A stretch of DNA of 64,000 nucleotides from Candidatus Riflebacteria bacterium HGW-Riflebacteria-1. GTDB lineage: Bacteria > Muiribacteriota > Ozemobacteria > Ozemobacterales > Ozemobacteraceae. Below, in pieces: positions 8,853 to 15,324 of this stretch; within the stretch, counting starts at the first letter, position 1, and every line of letters starts with the position of its first letter. The position numbers and the translations under genes are program-made. The notes beneath the pieces were generated by a model that did no database searches, was not told the DNA's origin, and was given only the letters and a program-made list of their open reading frames with translations. Location: positions 248,001 through 312,000 of the forward strand of contig PGYB01000004.1 in the NCBI GenBank assembly GCA_002839445.1, given 5' to 3'.

Positions 8853-9251
8853 TTAACCTCTTTTTGCGAGTTCATCAAGCTTGCGGTTGATCATTGCCAG
8901 TGCCGATAACACCTGATCTTCCTGGCGGCGACAGTCGTCTTTCAATACATAACTGCGCGGCATTGCCGCAAATTCGGCCCGCATTTCAGCTATGCTCACT
9001 TCGATAGATCCCAGCCGCTGCAGAAGCGCAACATCCTGTTTATTTATGCTGTTCTCAACGGCAGTCAGACGTTGCGACAAGGCATCGTCGTCTTTTTCGG
9101 CATTCTGTTTAATCGCCATCAGGCGTTGTGAAAGCGCCTCTTTGTTTTCGTTTTCATTCTTGCCCTGCAGCCAGCGAATCAGCCCGACGAGAAAGCCAGA
9201 CCATGCGAGGACGAGCGTGAGAAGAATTGGTATGATTTGATGTATCTCCAT
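8853..9251 (-). CDS. gp25/DUF2730-like membrane-anchored coiled-coil protein
   Basis: 132 aa with one N-terminal membrane segment (about residues 6-27, IPILLTLVLAWSGFLVGLI) followed by a long heptad-like region with repeated SQRLxA and QRLGSIE units (about 40-85). Proteins of this build follow the lysis genes in Mu-like phages and may act in lysis as spanin-like or holin-regulating factors. That role is inferred from position and topology only. Confidence 0.65.
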   Translation of the reverse strand: MEIHQIIPILLTLVLAWSGFLVGLIRWLQGKNENENKEALSQRLMAIKQNAEKDDDALSQRLTAVENSINKQDVALLQRLGSIEVSIAEMRAEFAAMPRSYVLKDDCRRQEDQVLSALAMINRKLDELAKRG

Positions 9252-9265
9252 GGTTTTCTCCCAGG

Positions 9266-9397
9266 TTAGAATTTGAAATTGAAGCTGGTGCCGATCTTAA
9301 AATCAGGCTTCTGGCCTTTACCGACCTTGAGGTCAGCAAAGATATGCCGGGCCTTCAGTCCAAGACTGACACTTTTCTGATCAGCCTGAACGGTCAC
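9266..9397 (-). CDS. very small coupled phage ORF
   Basis: 43-aa ORF starting with GTG at 9397, which overlaps the TGA of the upstream holin-like gene (GTGA). The product is basic, alternates hydrophobic and charged residues (GLKARHIFADLKVGKG) and ends FNFKF. No ribosome site of its own is visible, so expression would rely on coupling. It fills the gap between two lysis-region genes exactly. Support is the overlap, the fit and the lack of any other explanation. Confidence 0.4.
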   Translation of the reverse strand: MTVQADQKSVSLGLKARHIFADLKVGKGQKPDFKIGTSFNFKF

Positions 9398-9792
9398 TTC
9401 GCCGCGTCCAGGCTCGATTGAGGGTTTACGGTAACAGCTTTCGAGAGCTTATCGGCGGCGCTCAAACCCTGCGCCATGAGCTTGGCATCAACTTCAAGCG
9501 CTTCAGGCAATTCTTTGCCGAAGGCATCTTTGAAACCATCTCGCAGAATCGACATGAATTCGCCGTATTTATTAAGCTTGTCGAGTTTGCCTGCTTTCTG
9601 CAGCTGTTCGACCAGCGCCCAGATAGGGTAGGCATAGTCACGCACCCAGGGTCGGCCTTTTTCGACAAGCGCCACGATGCTGTCATCGATAGTGGTTTTC
9701 GTTTTCGGCGCAACAGCCTTGAGAATCGCATAGAGCGACATGATCAGCGAAACAACAATAGCCACATTGGCCGGGGTCAGGTATTCAGACAT
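9394..9792 (-). CDS. holin-like membrane protein
   Basis: 132 aa with a single N-terminal membrane segment (about residues 9-28, NVAIVVSLIMSLYAILKAV) and a soluble helical C-terminus. Size, topology and position directly after the endolysin suggest an LLH-type holin or holin partner that permeabilises the membrane at lysis. A GGAG-type ribosome site precedes the ATG at 9792. No holin family motif can be verified by eye. Confidence 0.6.
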   Translation of the reverse strand: MSEYLTPANVAIVVSLIMSLYAILKAVAPKTKTTIDDSIVALVEKGRPWVRDYAYPIWALVEQLQKAGKLDKLNKYGEFMSILRDGFKDAFGKELPEALEVDAKLMAQGLSAADKLSKAVTVNPQSSLDAAK

Positions 9793-9803
9793 GGTTTATC
9801 TCC

Positions 9804-10208
9804 TTAAAATCTGAGGTAAAAATGGGGCCGGTCGACAAACTTCTTATAGTTGCCGCCCCACGAAAGGCCGATTTCAGCCGCAATTTCACCCATTCGCGCC
9901 CACAGCGCCGGGTCGTTCCAGATCGCGACTTTTCTGCCGTCAACCAGGCGTTGCGGCACAGCGTCAAAAGCGAGAGATGCCGGCTTGTTGTTTACGGTAT
10001 GATTGTGATCACTGCGACCGCCAGGCAGCATCGTCACCTTTTTGCCTGGTTTTGTTCGGCCCAGCGCGAAAAGATCATCCTGCTCCGCGTTCGAGCGCCA
10101 GGTCATATAGATCAGCACATCGATACCGTCTTTTTTGCACAACTGCACAAACTGCCGTGCCAGTGGCTGCAGCGTCGGATGCAGATCTTCAATTTTTCTG
10201 CTCGCCAT
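9804..10208 (-). CDS. endolysin, L-alanyl-D-glutamate peptidase (peptidase M15C)
   Basis: 134-aa cell-wall peptidase that cleaves the L-Ala-D-Glu bond of peptidoglycan stems. Zinc-site pattern of the VanY/M15 fold is present: SDHNHT (H69) followed by the Asp in SLAFDAVP, and the closing DRPHFYLRF with the third ligand. TWRSNAEQDDLFALGR (about residues 36-51) is typical of M15C endolysins. No signal peptide, so release needs the holin. It is the first gene behind late-promoter copy 2 and has a strong AGGAGGTG site. Confidence 0.9.
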   Translation of the reverse strand: MASRKIEDLHPTLQPLARQFVQLCKKDGIDVLIYMTWRSNAEQDDLFALGRTKPGKKVTMLPGGRSDHNHTVNNKPASLAFDAVPQRLVDGRKVAIWNDPALWARMGEIAAEIGLSWGGNYKKFVDRPHFYLRF

Positions 10209-10228
10209 AAGTCACCTCCTGTTACCCG

Positions 10229-10271
10229 AAAATAGCAATTCCAGGCCAGGCAAAACAGGTGAAGTGTTTCA
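10229..10271 (-). promoter_or_regulatory. candidate Mor-type late promoter, copy 2 (lysis and head genes)
   Basis: Minus-strand order is TGAAACACTTCACCTGT, a 17-bp variable spacer, then TGCTATTTT. The outer 17 and 9 bases are identical to the copy at 2716-2758 and the spacing is the same. The extended -10 ends about 20 bp before the endolysin ATG, so the leader is only a few bases longer than its ribosome site. The terminator at 10281 lies just upstream, which makes this the natural start of the lysis and packaging transcript. Confidence 0.75.
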
Positions 10272-10280
10272 CACAAAAGA

Positions 10281-10309
10281 GAATTCCCCTCGAATTTCGA
10301 GGGGAATTC
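10281..10309 (-). terminator. perfect hairpin, probable terminator
   Basis: A perfect inverted repeat with 13 to 14-bp arms (GAATTCCCCTCGAA) and almost no loop. On the minus strand it is followed by TCTTTTGTG. It would end the transcript of the 40-aa gene just before the late promoter. Confidence 0.7.
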
Positions 10310-10356
10310 ATAGAACTAAAAGGTATTTGCTCTCAGAGACAGCCAGTTACCCTATA

Positions 10357-10479
10357 CTATTTGCGCTTCTTGCCGCCGAAAGGCCAGGCTTTATAGCCGT
10401 AGTCTTTGGCGATCATAAGCTTGCCAGTTCTGTAGTGTCGATAGACAGTTACGTAACCGTGCTCTGTATGATGATCCAT
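10357..10479 (-). CDS. 40-aa basic phage protein
   Basis: Short ORF with a very good ribosome site (AAGGAGGACGACCTT before ATG). The product starts MDHHTEHGYVTVYRHY, contains RTGKLMIAKDYGYKAWPFGG and ends KKRK; it is rich in Tyr, His and Lys. It sits alone between two hairpin terminators (10281 and 10596). Clear ribosome site and biased composition argue for a real gene. Function unknown; a nucleic-acid-binding role is possible from its charge. Confidence 0.65.
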   Translation of the reverse strand: MDHHTEHGYVTVYRHYRTGKLMIAKDYGYKAWPFGGKKRK

Positions 10480-10595
10480 AAGGTCGTCCTCCTTAAACTA
10501 TGATTTTCACCTTAAGGAAACGACCAATTGACAAAAGATCATCTCTGAGTTAATCTTTCGATAACAAATGATTCGATCGCTGCCTTAACGGTAGC

Positions 10596-10628
10596 AAAAA
10601 ACTCAGATGCTCGTAACATCTGAGTTTT
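10596..10628 (-). terminator. terminator of the XRE/ImmA cassette
   Basis: Perfect 13-bp stem (AAAAACTCAGATG) with a 7-base loop, T-rich on both strands, overlapping the stop codon of the ImmA-like gene. It may act in both directions. Confidence 0.8.
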
Positions 10629-11215
10629 TACTTTTTCTTCATACTGTTAACTCTATAGCAGGCTGCCTCATATGAGACGCCAAAAACTTCAGCTATTTCA
10701 TTAATTGTAGCTCCTTCTCGCAAAAGCATTTCCACTTGAAAAGTAGGCATCAAAAATCTTGCTGCAAAAGCGTTTGCCTGAATTTCTGGATCTTCATATG
10801 GTTTCAGAAATGATCTATTCAGACGTATTCCAGAACTTTCTCCTCGCAAAGAAGTCGACTCTCTGAGATATTTCGCGTGAACAGCAATATGACAAATTTC
10901 ATGCGCCACAGTAAATCTTGCTCGCCCATAACCCGAACTTGATTCATCACCAAGAGAATCATATGTTTCATGCGATAGAATTATCTGCTTTGACTTACAA
11001 AGAGTCATAGCTTCCACATCTGAAGGCAAATGTTTAATTTGATACTCGTATCCCAACAACCATTTCAAATCTGCTTCGAATAGTGAAGCCAAGTCAATCG
11101 AAGACGGTTCTTTCAAACTTTCAACAGCAACTCGCTGCCTTATTGCAAGTCCGATGCCTTCAAGATCGTTCCAGCTTCGCGAAGGGACTCTGGGAACTTT
11201 ATTATTACTCGTCAT
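10628..11215 (-). CDS. ImmA/IrrE-type metallopeptidase
   Basis: 195 aa. The zinc metallopeptidase signature HEICH (FTVAHEICHIAVH, about residues 103-115) and a downstream Glu in the QANAFAARFLMP block (about 150-161) identify the ImmA/IrrE (DUF955) family. These proteases cleave or inactivate a partner XRE repressor in response to a signal, as ImmA does to ImmR in ICEBs1. The upstream gene is such a partner, overlapping by 11 bp. The C-terminus carries a short helix-turn-helix-like stretch (ATINEIAEVFGVSYEAA). It is transcribed with its partner and ended by the hairpin at 10596. Confidence 0.9.
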   Translation of the reverse strand: MTSNNKVPRVPSRSWNDLEGIGLAIRQRVAVESLKEPSSIDLASLFEADLKWLLGYEYQIKHLPSDVEAMTLCKSKQIILSHETYDSLGDESSSGYGRARFTVAHEICHIAVHAKYLRESTSLRGESSGIRLNRSFLKPYEDPEIQANAFAARFLMPTFQVEMLLREGATINEIAEVFGVSYEAACYRVNSMKKK

Positions 11216-11570
11216 CGTCTTTGGGTTTCCCCCTTAATACTTTCAAGATCTGTTCTGCTTGGTCATCCGTTAAGCCTTTTAGAGCTCTACCCAAAGAGAG
11301 AGCTGCATCCAACTGAAGGTCATGCAAACCCTCAGTATCAAGTTCGATATGCTTTCTCTGCTGAGCCGCGAGCCTCAATAGTTCATTTTCATCCGCACCG
11401 ATAATTTTCGCTATTTTGACTATTCTTTCTGGACTTGGTGGAGCTCTATGCCCTAACTCAACATCAGAAAGATAGACAGCGGAACATTCAAGCGCTTTAC
11501 CTAGCTGTCTCAAAGTTATTCTTGAGTGCTCTCGAAGCTCTCGAACCCTTTCTCCGAATTTCTGCGACAT
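11205..11570 (-). CDS. XRE-family repressor, partner of ImmA
   Basis: 121 aa from the ATG at 11570, which has GAGGAG upstream; the longer frame to 11633 would run through its own promoter. The N-terminal HTH_3 domain shows FGERVRELREHSRITLRQLG, then SAVYLSDVELGHRAPPSPE (recognition helix). The C-terminal half (RALKGLTDDQAEQILKVLRG) is helical and probably mediates dimerisation or protease recognition. A dyad in the spacer of its own promoter (11642-11671) suggests autorepression. It is separate from the main phage repressor at 20268. Confidence 0.85.
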   Translation of the reverse strand: MSQKFGERVRELREHSRITLRQLGKALECSAVYLSDVELGHRAPPSPERIVKIAKIIGADENELLRLAAQQRKHIELDTEGLHDLQLDAALSLGRALKGLTDDQAEQILKVLRGKPKDDDE

Positions 11571-11641
11571 TCCGTTTCTCCTCATTGTAAGTGCAGTTTG
11601 TTCTAGTTTTACTCGAACACATTTACCTGTCACTACATGAT

Positions 11642-11671
11642 ATTATACTGTAAGCTAACGAGCTTACGCAA
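11642..11671 (-). promoter_or_regulatory. promoter with embedded operator for the XRE/ImmA cassette
   Basis: Minus strand: TTGCGT, 18-bp spacer, TATAAT. The spacer region holds the dyad GTAAGCT-AACG-AGCTTAC (11650-11667), so a bound regulator would block RNA polymerase. The leader to the ATG at 11570 is about 65 bases. Confidence 0.7.
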
Positions 11672-11710
11672 CCCCTATTTTTATTTTTTTCATAGATTCT
11701 GGACTTTGCC

Positions 11711-11738
11711 AAAAAAGCCGGCGAGTAAGCCGGCTTTA
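11711..11738 (-). terminator. terminator after the middle genes
   Basis: 9-bp GC-rich stem (AAAGCCGGC) with 6-base loop, followed on the minus strand by TTTTTTGG. It would stop the transcript of the 147-aa gene before the XRE/ImmA promoter. Confidence 0.8.
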
Positions 11739-11767
11739 ACACAAAATAAGAGAGTTGCTTTCATCTT

Positions 11768-12211
11768 TTAGACCATAGAAGCCTCCTGAGATTTTGATTC
11801 GGGCTCGATCAACTCAAGTCCTGTGATTTTTTTGAATTGGGTTACCAGGGCCTTTGCCTTTGCAAAAAATGGCACGTAGAAAATCAGTTTTTCACCCAGA
11901 TCTGGGCATTCTTGAAGAACTCGCTTTTTTCCGTATATTTTGGTCATTGACGCTCGGAACTTGGCCCGCCACTTCGCGCGACTTTTTTTACACCAGAACT
12001 TCTCAACAAGCGGATTATAATTTTTGTTGTCCTGTTTGTGTGTCCAAGCCGGTCTAAGCGAGCCGTTGAAATAGACAATCAATCTGCGCTCACCTTCTTT
12101 CCATGCTTCTCTAACAACACTGATTTTATCTTTTCCGAGATAAAAATCTTTGCTGCCAAAATAGCCGGCCAGGTCTTTTTCGATTTCGGCCCATTGCTCT
12201 TTTGTAATCAA
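11768..12211 (-). CDS. phage protein of unknown function
   Basis: 147 aa, rich in Lys, Trp and aromatic residues, with no membrane segment. The stretch KFWCKKSRAKWRAKFRASMTKIY is split here only by my reading of a very basic region at about residues 70-93; together with pI this hints at nucleic-acid contact. Start is TTG at 12211, overlapping the stop of the upstream 60-aa gene (TTGA). No family recognised. Confidence 0.6.
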   Translation of the reverse strand: MITKEQWAEIEKDLAGYFGSKDFYLGKDKISVVREAWKEGERRLIVYFNGSLRPAWTHKQDNKNYNPLVEKFWCKKSRAKWRAKFRASMTKIYGKKRVLQECPDLGEKLIFYVPFFAKAKALVTQFKKITGLELIEPESKSQEASMV

Positions 12212-12390
12212 GCTGACTTCTCCTTTTTGGCAAGCAAACGACGGCAGGTTTTGCAGTTGTCTGGCGAATCGTCATTTCCCTGTTCCCGATGACCGGCATA
12301 CATCCAGGCACGGCATAATGAGAACGGGCCGCTAAAGTAATGGGCTTTTTTTGCTGCTTCAGGCCAGCCCCAGCCTTCATTGTTTGTCAT
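12208..12390 (-). CDS. small Cys/Trp-containing phage protein
   Basis: 60 aa beginning MTNNEGWGWPEAAKKA, with GGAGG upstream. Contains CRAWMYAGHRE and DNCKTCRRLLAK; the CxxC plus upstream Cys and His could hold a metal. It overlaps the next gene by 4 bp. Function unknown. Confidence 0.55.
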   Translation of the reverse strand: MTNNEGWGWPEAAKKAHYFSGPFSLCRAWMYAGHREQGNDDSPDNCKTCRRLLAKKEKSA

Positions 12391-12403
12391 TTCAAAACCT
12401 CCG

Positions 12404-12423
12404 TATAGTCAAATCATCTGTCT
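12404..12423 (+). repeat. internal copy of the 20-bp phage-end site
   Basis: TATAGTCAAATCATCTGTCT matches end site L2 (24587-24606) at 18 of 20 positions. It lies in the middle of the prophage, between the stop of a zinc-ribbon gene and the ribosome site of the 60-aa gene. It may bind transposase or be a promoter element; see findings. Confidence 0.7.
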
Positions 12424-12529
12424 ACTGAACTTCGGTGTTTTCGGAACCGCAATCTGGACAAGGGGCGTCGATCGGTAGATCACTTGTAAATTCACAACCA
12501 CAGTCAGTGCAAACATACGGCAACAGCAT
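12422..12529 (-). CDS. 35-aa zinc-ribbon protein
   Basis: Short ORF with AAGGAGAAATT before the ATG. It encodes two knuckles, YVCTDCGCEF and APCPDCGSEN, the rubredoxin-like CxxC...CxxC layout that binds one zinc. No other domain. Such mini zinc ribbons are common in phage middle regions; the partner is unknown. Confidence 0.7.
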   Translation of the reverse strand: MLLPYVCTDCGCEFTSDLPIDAPCPDCGSENTEVQ

Positions 12530-12538
12530 AATTTCTCC

Positions 12539-12739
12539 TTAAAGTTTAAGTTTCAAGCGGAACTGGCTGATTACGAGCAGCCAGACGGTAGCGTTGATGG
12601 CGGCGTAGGTGTTAACGTCGCCGTGGGTCAGAACACGGTGCCGGCTCAGATAAGTCTCGACGGCATCGACGGCAGCAGAAGGGCAGGGCGAAGCAGCTAT
12701 CAGATCGCGCACTTCCTCAATTTTCATCAGGTCGGGCAT
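12539..12739 (-). CDS. small phage protein, unknown
   Basis: 66 aa from the ATG at 12739, which has a strong GCAGGAGGAAGG site; the frame could extend to 12769 without one. It has a helical N-terminus (LMKIEEVRDLIAAS) and a hydrophobic C-terminal stretch (AAINATVWLLVISQF) ending in basic residues. It may be membrane-associated. No family recognised. Confidence 0.55.
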   Translation of the reverse strand: MPDLMKIEEVRDLIAASPCPSAAVDAVETYLSRHRVLTHGDVNTYAAINATVWLLVISQFRLKLKL

Positions 12740-12905
12740 AAGCCTTCCTCCTGCATAATTCGCGTTCAAGTGAGCGCACCTGGTCGCTGTCGGCTACGGC
12801 CTGGTCGAGCAGTATCTGAAACTCAAGGCAGTTGACCAGCGGGTGGCCCTGGCGATCGCGAAAGTCATGCTTTTCAAATCTGGCAACGATCTCTGCTCGA
12901 TTCAC
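12717..12905 (-). CDS. small phage protein, unknown
   Basis: 62-aa charged, helical protein starting with GTG at 12905 in a GTGA overlap with the stop of the upstream gene, behind GGAGAAGAAAGA. It overlaps the next gene by 23 bp. Contains FEKHDFRDRQGHPLVNCLEF. Function unknown. Confidence 0.55.
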   Translation of the reverse strand: MNRAEIVARFEKHDFRDRQGHPLVNCLEFQILLDQAVADSDQVRSLERELCRRKAYARPDEN

Positions 12906-13054
12906 TCTTTCTTCTCCTGCATTGTTACCAGTTTGCGGTAAGCCTTTTTGATGCGCTTTTTGTCGCCAGAGAGAACTGCCGACACGTAAGCGTTCGTTAC
13001 TTTGAACACTTCCCAGCAGCGCGCCTGGGTAACCCTTTCAATTTCAACCGACAT
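12902..13054 (-). CDS. 50-aa phage protein after Mor
   Basis: Starts at the ATG at 13054 (MSVEIERVTQ) with GAGGAAGAGG upstream; the long upstream extension is antisense-like sequence within mor. It is basic and helical (SGDKKRIKKAYRKLVTM). It overlaps the mor stop by 11 bp, so it is coupled to it. Function unknown. Confidence 0.55.
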   Translation of the reverse strand: MSVEIERVTQARCWEVFKVTNAYVSAVLSGDKKRIKKAYRKLVTMQEKKE

Positions 13055-13412
13055 TCGCCTCTTCCTCTTCAGTCGGAAACAGATCGAGCTGGGTCGGAAC
13101 CTCAACGCCGTTGTGAACCGCGTTGATGATCTGGTAGACGCGACGGGAAGTAATGCCGTATTTATCGCAGATTTCTCGCATGGATATCTGCCCAAACAGC
13201 CGGGCGATTTCAAGATCACGCGCGGTATATTTGAAGAAAAAGCCCTTCGGGATATAGACATTATCGCCGCCGATGGCAGTCATGACCGCGTGCGCGCATT
13301 TCAGCCCGAGATCGACGGCGCGGCGATCTTCGATGCCGTCAGCCATGAGCTGATTACCGATAAATTCAGCAACGACCTGCATTATTTCGGGTAATTCGTC
13401 GGGCTTTTTCAT
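13044..13412 (-). CDS. Mor/C-family transcription activator
   Basis: 122 aa, the usual length of Mor of phage Mu. The C-terminal HTH carries the family pattern YIPKGFFFKYTARDLEIARLF (broken here over residues 53-73), then SMREICDKYGITSRRVYQII as recognition helices. The N-terminal part (MQVVAEFIGNQLMADG) is the dimerisation region. Mor turns on middle/late genes by binding a dyad centred near -43. Two matching promoter elements are seen at 2716 and 10229. No separate C gene was found, so this protein may do both jobs. Confidence 0.92.
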   Translation of the reverse strand: MKKPDELPEIMQVVAEFIGNQLMADGIEDRRAVDLGLKCAHAVMTAIGGDNVYIPKGFFFKYTARDLEIARLFGQISMREICDKYGITSRRVYQIINAVHNGVEVPTQLDLFPTEEEEANVG

Positions 13413-13423
13413 AGTGACTCCTT

Positions 13424-13855
13424 TCAGGCTGTTCGGCGACCATGGCGCTGAGCGTCTCTAACCAGCGCCGAGATTATTCCATTCAGATGTTTTGGCTCAC
13501 AGAAGGTCAGCGAATCGACCTTCCACATTGTTTTCGCAAGCTTGTCTGCATAAGACCAGGGACGCTGTGCCTCGGCAAGCAGTGCCTCGATCTTCTTGAG
13601 CAGACGACTGCGGTCTGGAACATTCATATTTTTCGGGCGCTTCTGGGTGTGATCGCGTCGGCCCCAGCCGCGCCCGCGAAAGAAGGCCAGCAGCTTGCGC
13701 CGGTTCGGAGCATCGAGCTCGGCTGCCGATTCGGCCTGACAGCACTGCTGAAGAATGTCGCGATACATATCATCATCGAGGCCGAGGTCTTTTTTCGCCA
13801 GGTGAATCATGGCCAGGTCTCGGCGTCTTTGTTCCGGGCTGTCATTTGTTGTCAT
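13424..13855 (-). CDS. GemA/gp16-like protein (DUF1018)
   Basis: 143 aa. The N-terminus MIHLAKKDLGLDDDMYRDIL and the GRGWGRRD block (about residues 60-68) are the DUF1018 pattern seen in Mu GemA, which alters host gene expression and DNA supercoiling. The C-terminal half is a regulatory-looking helical region also typical of the family. It lies immediately upstream of mor, as in Mu. Ribosome site GGAGGAACCCG. Confidence 0.88.
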   Translation of the reverse strand: MTTNDSPEQRRRDLAMIHLAKKDLGLDDDMYRDILQQCCQAESAAELDAPNRRKLLAFFRGRGWGRRDHTQKRPKNMNVPDRSRLLKKIEALLAEAQRPWSYADKLAKTMWKVDSLTFCEPKHLNGIISALVRDAQRHGRRTA

Positions 13856-14129
13856 CGGGTTCCTCCTTTTTTGCCGGCAGAGGCAGCTGGCCCTGTTGTG
13901 GTTTCACTGCACCAGGCAGCTCACGTTTTTTGATGTCAGATTCCGGGATGCGTGGCATCAAGCCTTTGCGCTGTTTGTGGTCGCAAGACGCGCAAATTTT
14001 CTGATCTGCTGCGATAGGCGTCTTTTTGCAGATCGAACACAGGTGCCAGCCGTCAGATTTCAGATGTTTCCACCATTCGCGCTGTTTTGCTTTGATGCGC
14101 GTAACTATGTCCTGGTAACTTTCAGTCAT
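13842..14129 (-). CDS. small zinc-finger-like phage protein
   Basis: 95 aa from the ATG at 14129, preceded by GGAGTTGAGT. It has LCSICKKTP and KICASCDHKQR, a four-Cys knuckle near residues 30-52, followed by a Pro/Lys-rich disordered tail. It overlaps gemA by 14 bp. Probably binds zinc and perhaps nucleic acid. No family recognised. Confidence 0.6.
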   Translation of the reverse strand: MTESYQDIVTRIKAKQREWWKHLKSDGWHLCSICKKTPIAADQKICASCDHKQRKGLMPRIPESDIKKRELPGAVKPQQGQLPLPAKKEEPDDNK

Positions 14130-14201
14130 ACTCAACTCCATTGGCTGCTCATCAGGCCGAAACCGCCACGTTCCGGCGACAGGGCAAGCGCCCTGTTTCG
14201 C

Positions 14202-14345
14202 TCAACCAAAAATTGCCGCGATAATCAATGCAAAAACGATTGCTGGCCAGCCGACTTCAGCTGTGTTAGTCAACTTGAGCGTAATCAATACAAGCGCAAG
14301 AGCTTTCCAAAATCCCATGCCATTGACATCCAGCTCCTTGCTCAT
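14202..14345 (-). CDS. 47-aa membrane protein next to Gam
   Basis: Short ORF whose ATG at 14345 overlaps the TGA stop of gam (TGATG). The product has two hydrophobic segments, FWKALALVLITLKL and VGWPAIVFALIIAAIFG, so it is a probable two-helix membrane protein. The position after gam recalls Mu kil, but there is no sequence basis for that. The 60 bp downstream holds a 7-bp hairpin (14179-14196) without a T-run. Confidence 0.55.
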   Translation of the reverse strand: MSKELDVNGMGFWKALALVLITLKLTNTAEVGWPAIVFALIIAAIFG

Positions 14346-14863
14346 CAGCCGACGGCCTCCAGCTTGACTTCGTAAGGCTCGATGCTGAGTTCTTCTTTTT
14401 CGCTGACGATGGCGATGCCCTTGACTGCGACAATGGCCTCTGGTTCAGCCAGAATCAGATCTTTGCTGATTTCTTCCTTTACGCGAATAAAGCGGCTCAG
14501 GCCTTTTTTCTTGAGCATCGCGATAACGTCTTCAGGCTTGGTAATGCGGCATGACGGCGGGCACTTGCGCCATGAAAGAGTGCCGCTGGGAAGCGTGACG
14601 GTCTTGGTTTTGCCGCCGTCGGTAAGCTCTTCGCGATGCACTTCGCAATAAGCTTCGACGCCATTCACGATAGCCTTAATCTTCTGATTGCAAGGCTCGG
14701 CTTCCTCTTCATAGCGCTTCTTGAGCTTGGTGATCGCCTCGTTCATCTCGTTCTCGATCTTGTTCCGCATGCGCTCCTGCCGGCCGAGTTCAGCTATCTG
14801 GTCAACAAGTTCCTGACGGGTTTTCGGGATTTCACGGTTCACTTCGATCTTGGTTCGGGCCAT
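14345..14863 (-). CDS. gam: Gam-like host-nuclease inhibitor
   Basis: 172 aa from the ATG at 14863 (AAAGGAGACATCAA upstream), matching Mu Gam in length. Mu Gam is a Ku-like dimer that binds DNA ends and protects them from RecBCD. Family features are the long coiled-coil helix (ELVDQIAELGRQERMRNKIE), KIKAIVNGVEAYCEVHREEL, LPSGTLSWRKCPPSC and the VIAMLKKKGLSRFIR region. The frame is open for another 55 codons upstream to 15028 with a Cys-rich segment; I prefer the start with the ribosome site. Confidence 0.88.
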   Translation of the reverse strand: MARTKIEVNREIPKTRQELVDQIAELGRQERMRNKIENEMNEAITKLKKRYEEEAEPCNQKIKAIVNGVEAYCEVHREELTDGGKTKTVTLPSGTLSWRKCPPSCRITKPEDVIAMLKKKGLSRFIRVKEEISKDLILAEPEAIVAVKGIAIVSEKEELSIEPYEVKLEAVG

Positions 14864-15015
14864 TTGATGTCTCCTTTCGATTTCCTGCCCGGTAAGGCAG
14901 TCGCAACATTTCCAGATCCAGGGGCGCATTTCGCCTCTGGCGAGTAACACCCTGGCATGCAGTCGTTTCAGCAGGCAGACCTGCTTTTCAACCTGCCGCC
15001 GCCAGGGTTGGCAGG

Positions 15016-15324
15016 TCAGTGTAGACATTGTTCTTTCCAGGCCTGCAGCACGCGCAAGAATTGATTAAAACTTCGCTCGGAAAGCTCGGTGAGCCGACCA
15101 AGCTCTTCGACTCTGGCAAATCGGCTGCACATGGCATCGGCCATGGCACAAGCGTCCTCAGAAGCCTGCTGCAGGTATCCGGCAACTATTTCCAGGGAAA
15201 GGTCAGCAGATGTGCCGTCTTTGGCGTCATGGAACTGAAAAAGATCACCAACCATTCGCGATCTGATCTCGGCAGTCATGCTCTGCAGGTTTGCGATTCT
15301 TTCAACTGTGCTGGTGCTGTTCAT
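15016..15324 (-). CDS. phage early-region protein, unknown
   Basis: 102-aa helical protein with FHDAKDGTSADLSLEIVAGY in its middle and ACAMADAMC after it. No membrane segment. The ATG overlaps the previous stop (ATGA). Part of a chain of four coupled small genes between B and gam. Function unknown. Confidence 0.6.
   Translation of the reverse strand: MNSTSTVERIANLQSMTAEIRSRMVGDLFQFHDAKDGTSADLSLEIVAGYLQQASEDACAMADAMCSRFARVEELGRLTELSERSFNQFLRVLQAWKEQCLH

Noticed and set aside
11401..11430. Further copy of the phage-end site (TTTTGACTA)
   Set aside because: Only 8 to 9 of 20 bases match and it lies inside the XRE gene.
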